Shown here: piece by piece, positions 63,372 to 64,000 of the stretch
How positions within the stretch are numbered: the first letter of the stretch is position 1
How the letters are laid out: each line of letters starts with the position of its first letter
Source: Hoyosella rhizosphaerae
Lineage (GTDB): Bacteria; Actinomycetota; Actinomycetes; Mycobacteriales; Mycobacteriaceae
DNA: 64,000 bases
Assembly: GCF_014643175.1 (NCBI RefSeq)
Contig: NZ_BMJH01000002.1
Location: 558,001-622,000, forward strand
Direction of reading: 5' to 3'
Translations under genes and position numbers: made by a program
Notes under the pieces: model-generated
Seen by the model: the letters and a program-made list of their open reading frames with translations, nothing else
What the model was told of the DNA's origin: nothing
Databases searched by the model: none

Positions 63372-63372
63372 C

Positions 63373-64000
63373 GTGCTCCTACCATCACTGCTTGACCAGG
63401 GCGTCGATACTGACTCCGCCGTCACAATCGACGGCACTTCCTTCACTGCGCCCGCATTGTTGGGCGCGGCGAATGCCGTTGTGCCGCGACTGCACGGCGC
63501 ACATACCGTCGCTGTCCTGGCAGCCCCCACCGCCCATACAGTGGTCGCTATCGTTGGTGCGCTTCGGGCAGGTGTCACAGTGGTGCCGGTGCCGCCGGAC
63601 TCCGGCCCCGTCGAGATCAATCACATACTGAACGATTCGCAGGCGCAAGCCTGGCTCGGACCGTCACCTACGCTTGATGGCGTCAAGCCATTGCCTGTCG
63701 TTCCTGTGCGCGTTCACGCACGTGACTGGCATCAGCACCTTGAACCTCACCCTGACACACCAGCTTTCATCATGTACACCTCAGGCACCACCGGCTTACC
63801 CAAAGGTGCTGTCCTTACTCGGCGCGCAATCGCAGCGGGCCTTGATGCCCTTGCGGATGCGTGGGACTGGACTGCCCGCGACATTGTGGTGCACGGTCTA
63901 CCGCTGTTTCATGTGCATGGACTAATCCTTGGCCTGCTGGGTCCGCTGCGCTTCGGAAGCTCGCTGATCCACACAGGGAAACCGACGCCGCAGGCTTACG
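63373..64000 (+). CDS. Acyl-CoA synthetase (FadD36-like), N-terminal part
   Basis: Open to the window end, 209 residues seen from GTG 63373. The ATP/AMP-binding motif MYTSGTTGLPKGAVLTRRAI lies near residue 132, and LPLFHVHGLILGLLGPLRFG follows, as in short acyl-CoA ligases of the FadD36/malonyl-CoA-synthetase-like group (Rv1193 in M. tuberculosis). No ribosome site; translation is probably coupled to the preceding gene. Substrate is unknown. Confidence 0.87.
   Translation, partial: MLLPSLLDQGVDTDSAVTIDGTSFTAPALLGAANAVVPRLHGAHTVAVLAAPTAHTVVAIVGALRAGVTVVPVPPDSGPVEINHILNDSQAQAWLGPSPTLDGVKPLPVVPVRVHARDWHQHLEPHPDTPAFIMYTSGTTGLPKGAVLTRRAIAAGLDALADAWDWTARDIVVHGLPLFHVHGLILGLLGPLRFGSSLIHTGKPTPQAY

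Noticed and set aside
1-64000. CRISPR arrays, tRNA or rRNA genes, transposases, prophage
   Set aside because: No regularly spaced repeats, no tRNA T-arm patterns in gaps, and no recognisable mobile-element proteins were seen.

Overview
The window looks like chromosomal DNA from a mycolic-acid actinomycete (order Mycobacteriales, formerly Corynebacteriales). The base for this is gene content and order. It carries mycothiol synthesis (mshB), coenzyme F420 synthesis (fbiC), a PimE-like GT87 mannosyltransferase, an LpqW-like lipoprotein, PhoH2 and a MetP/MetS transporter. Gene order also follows two blocks of the Mycobacterium tuberculosis map as I recall it: roughly Rv1084-Rv1112 for 1-33.6 kb, and Rv1157c-Rv1178 for 38-63 kb. 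The base composition is visibly less GC-rich than typical Mycobacterium, Rhodococcus or Dietzia, and F420 synthesis argues against Corynebacterium proper. A small-genome relative such as a Lawsonella-like lineage would fit, but the species cannot be fixed from the sequence alone. No rRNA, tRNA, CRISPR array, transposase or prophage gene was recognised.

Layout. 1-2.4 kb: end of a DUF255 protein and a type I DAHP synthase gene with a long structured leader holding a possible aromatic-residue leader peptide. 2.4-3.4 kb: a DUF559 nuclease-like gene bracketed by two copies of the same palindrome. 3.4-7.3 kb: ABC exporter with divergent TetR regulator, and hemolysin III. 7.4-17.2 kb: cis-prenyltransferase, coaA, PEBP protein, two membrane proteins, a DUF885 protein, glyA and phoH2. 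17.2-33.6 kb: fumC, glpX, xseBA, ispH, DUF6542, rmuC, sbcDC, an AI-2E exporter, a cupredoxin lipoprotein and ychF. 33.6-37.7 kb: small accessory genes (DUF1801, HAD, RidA, TetR, SDR, NTF2-like), five of which lie between two direct copies of an 80-bp repeat with internal inverted arms. 37.8-50.5 kb: PspC protein, GT87, EgtE-like enzyme, metPS, a secreted protein, pterin dehydratase, thiamine ABC transporter, mutT2 and a cysteine-rich small protein under a likely IdeR box. 50.8-64 kb: typA, lpqW, mshB, PH-domain pair, fbiC, ferredoxin, dapC and the start of an acyl-CoA synthetase.

Most genes are housekeeping: aromatic amino acids, CoA, one-carbon and lysine/peptidoglycan precursors, isoprenoids, DNA repair (XseAB, SbcCD, RmuC, MutT2), cell-envelope glycolipids (GT87 and LpqW) and redox cofactors (mycothiol, F420). 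The novelty sits in small elements: three short acidic amphipathic peptide genes with good ribosome sites, two families of palindromic repeats, a putative aromatic attenuator, a phoH2 leader ORF, and an iron-box-linked Cys-rich protein.
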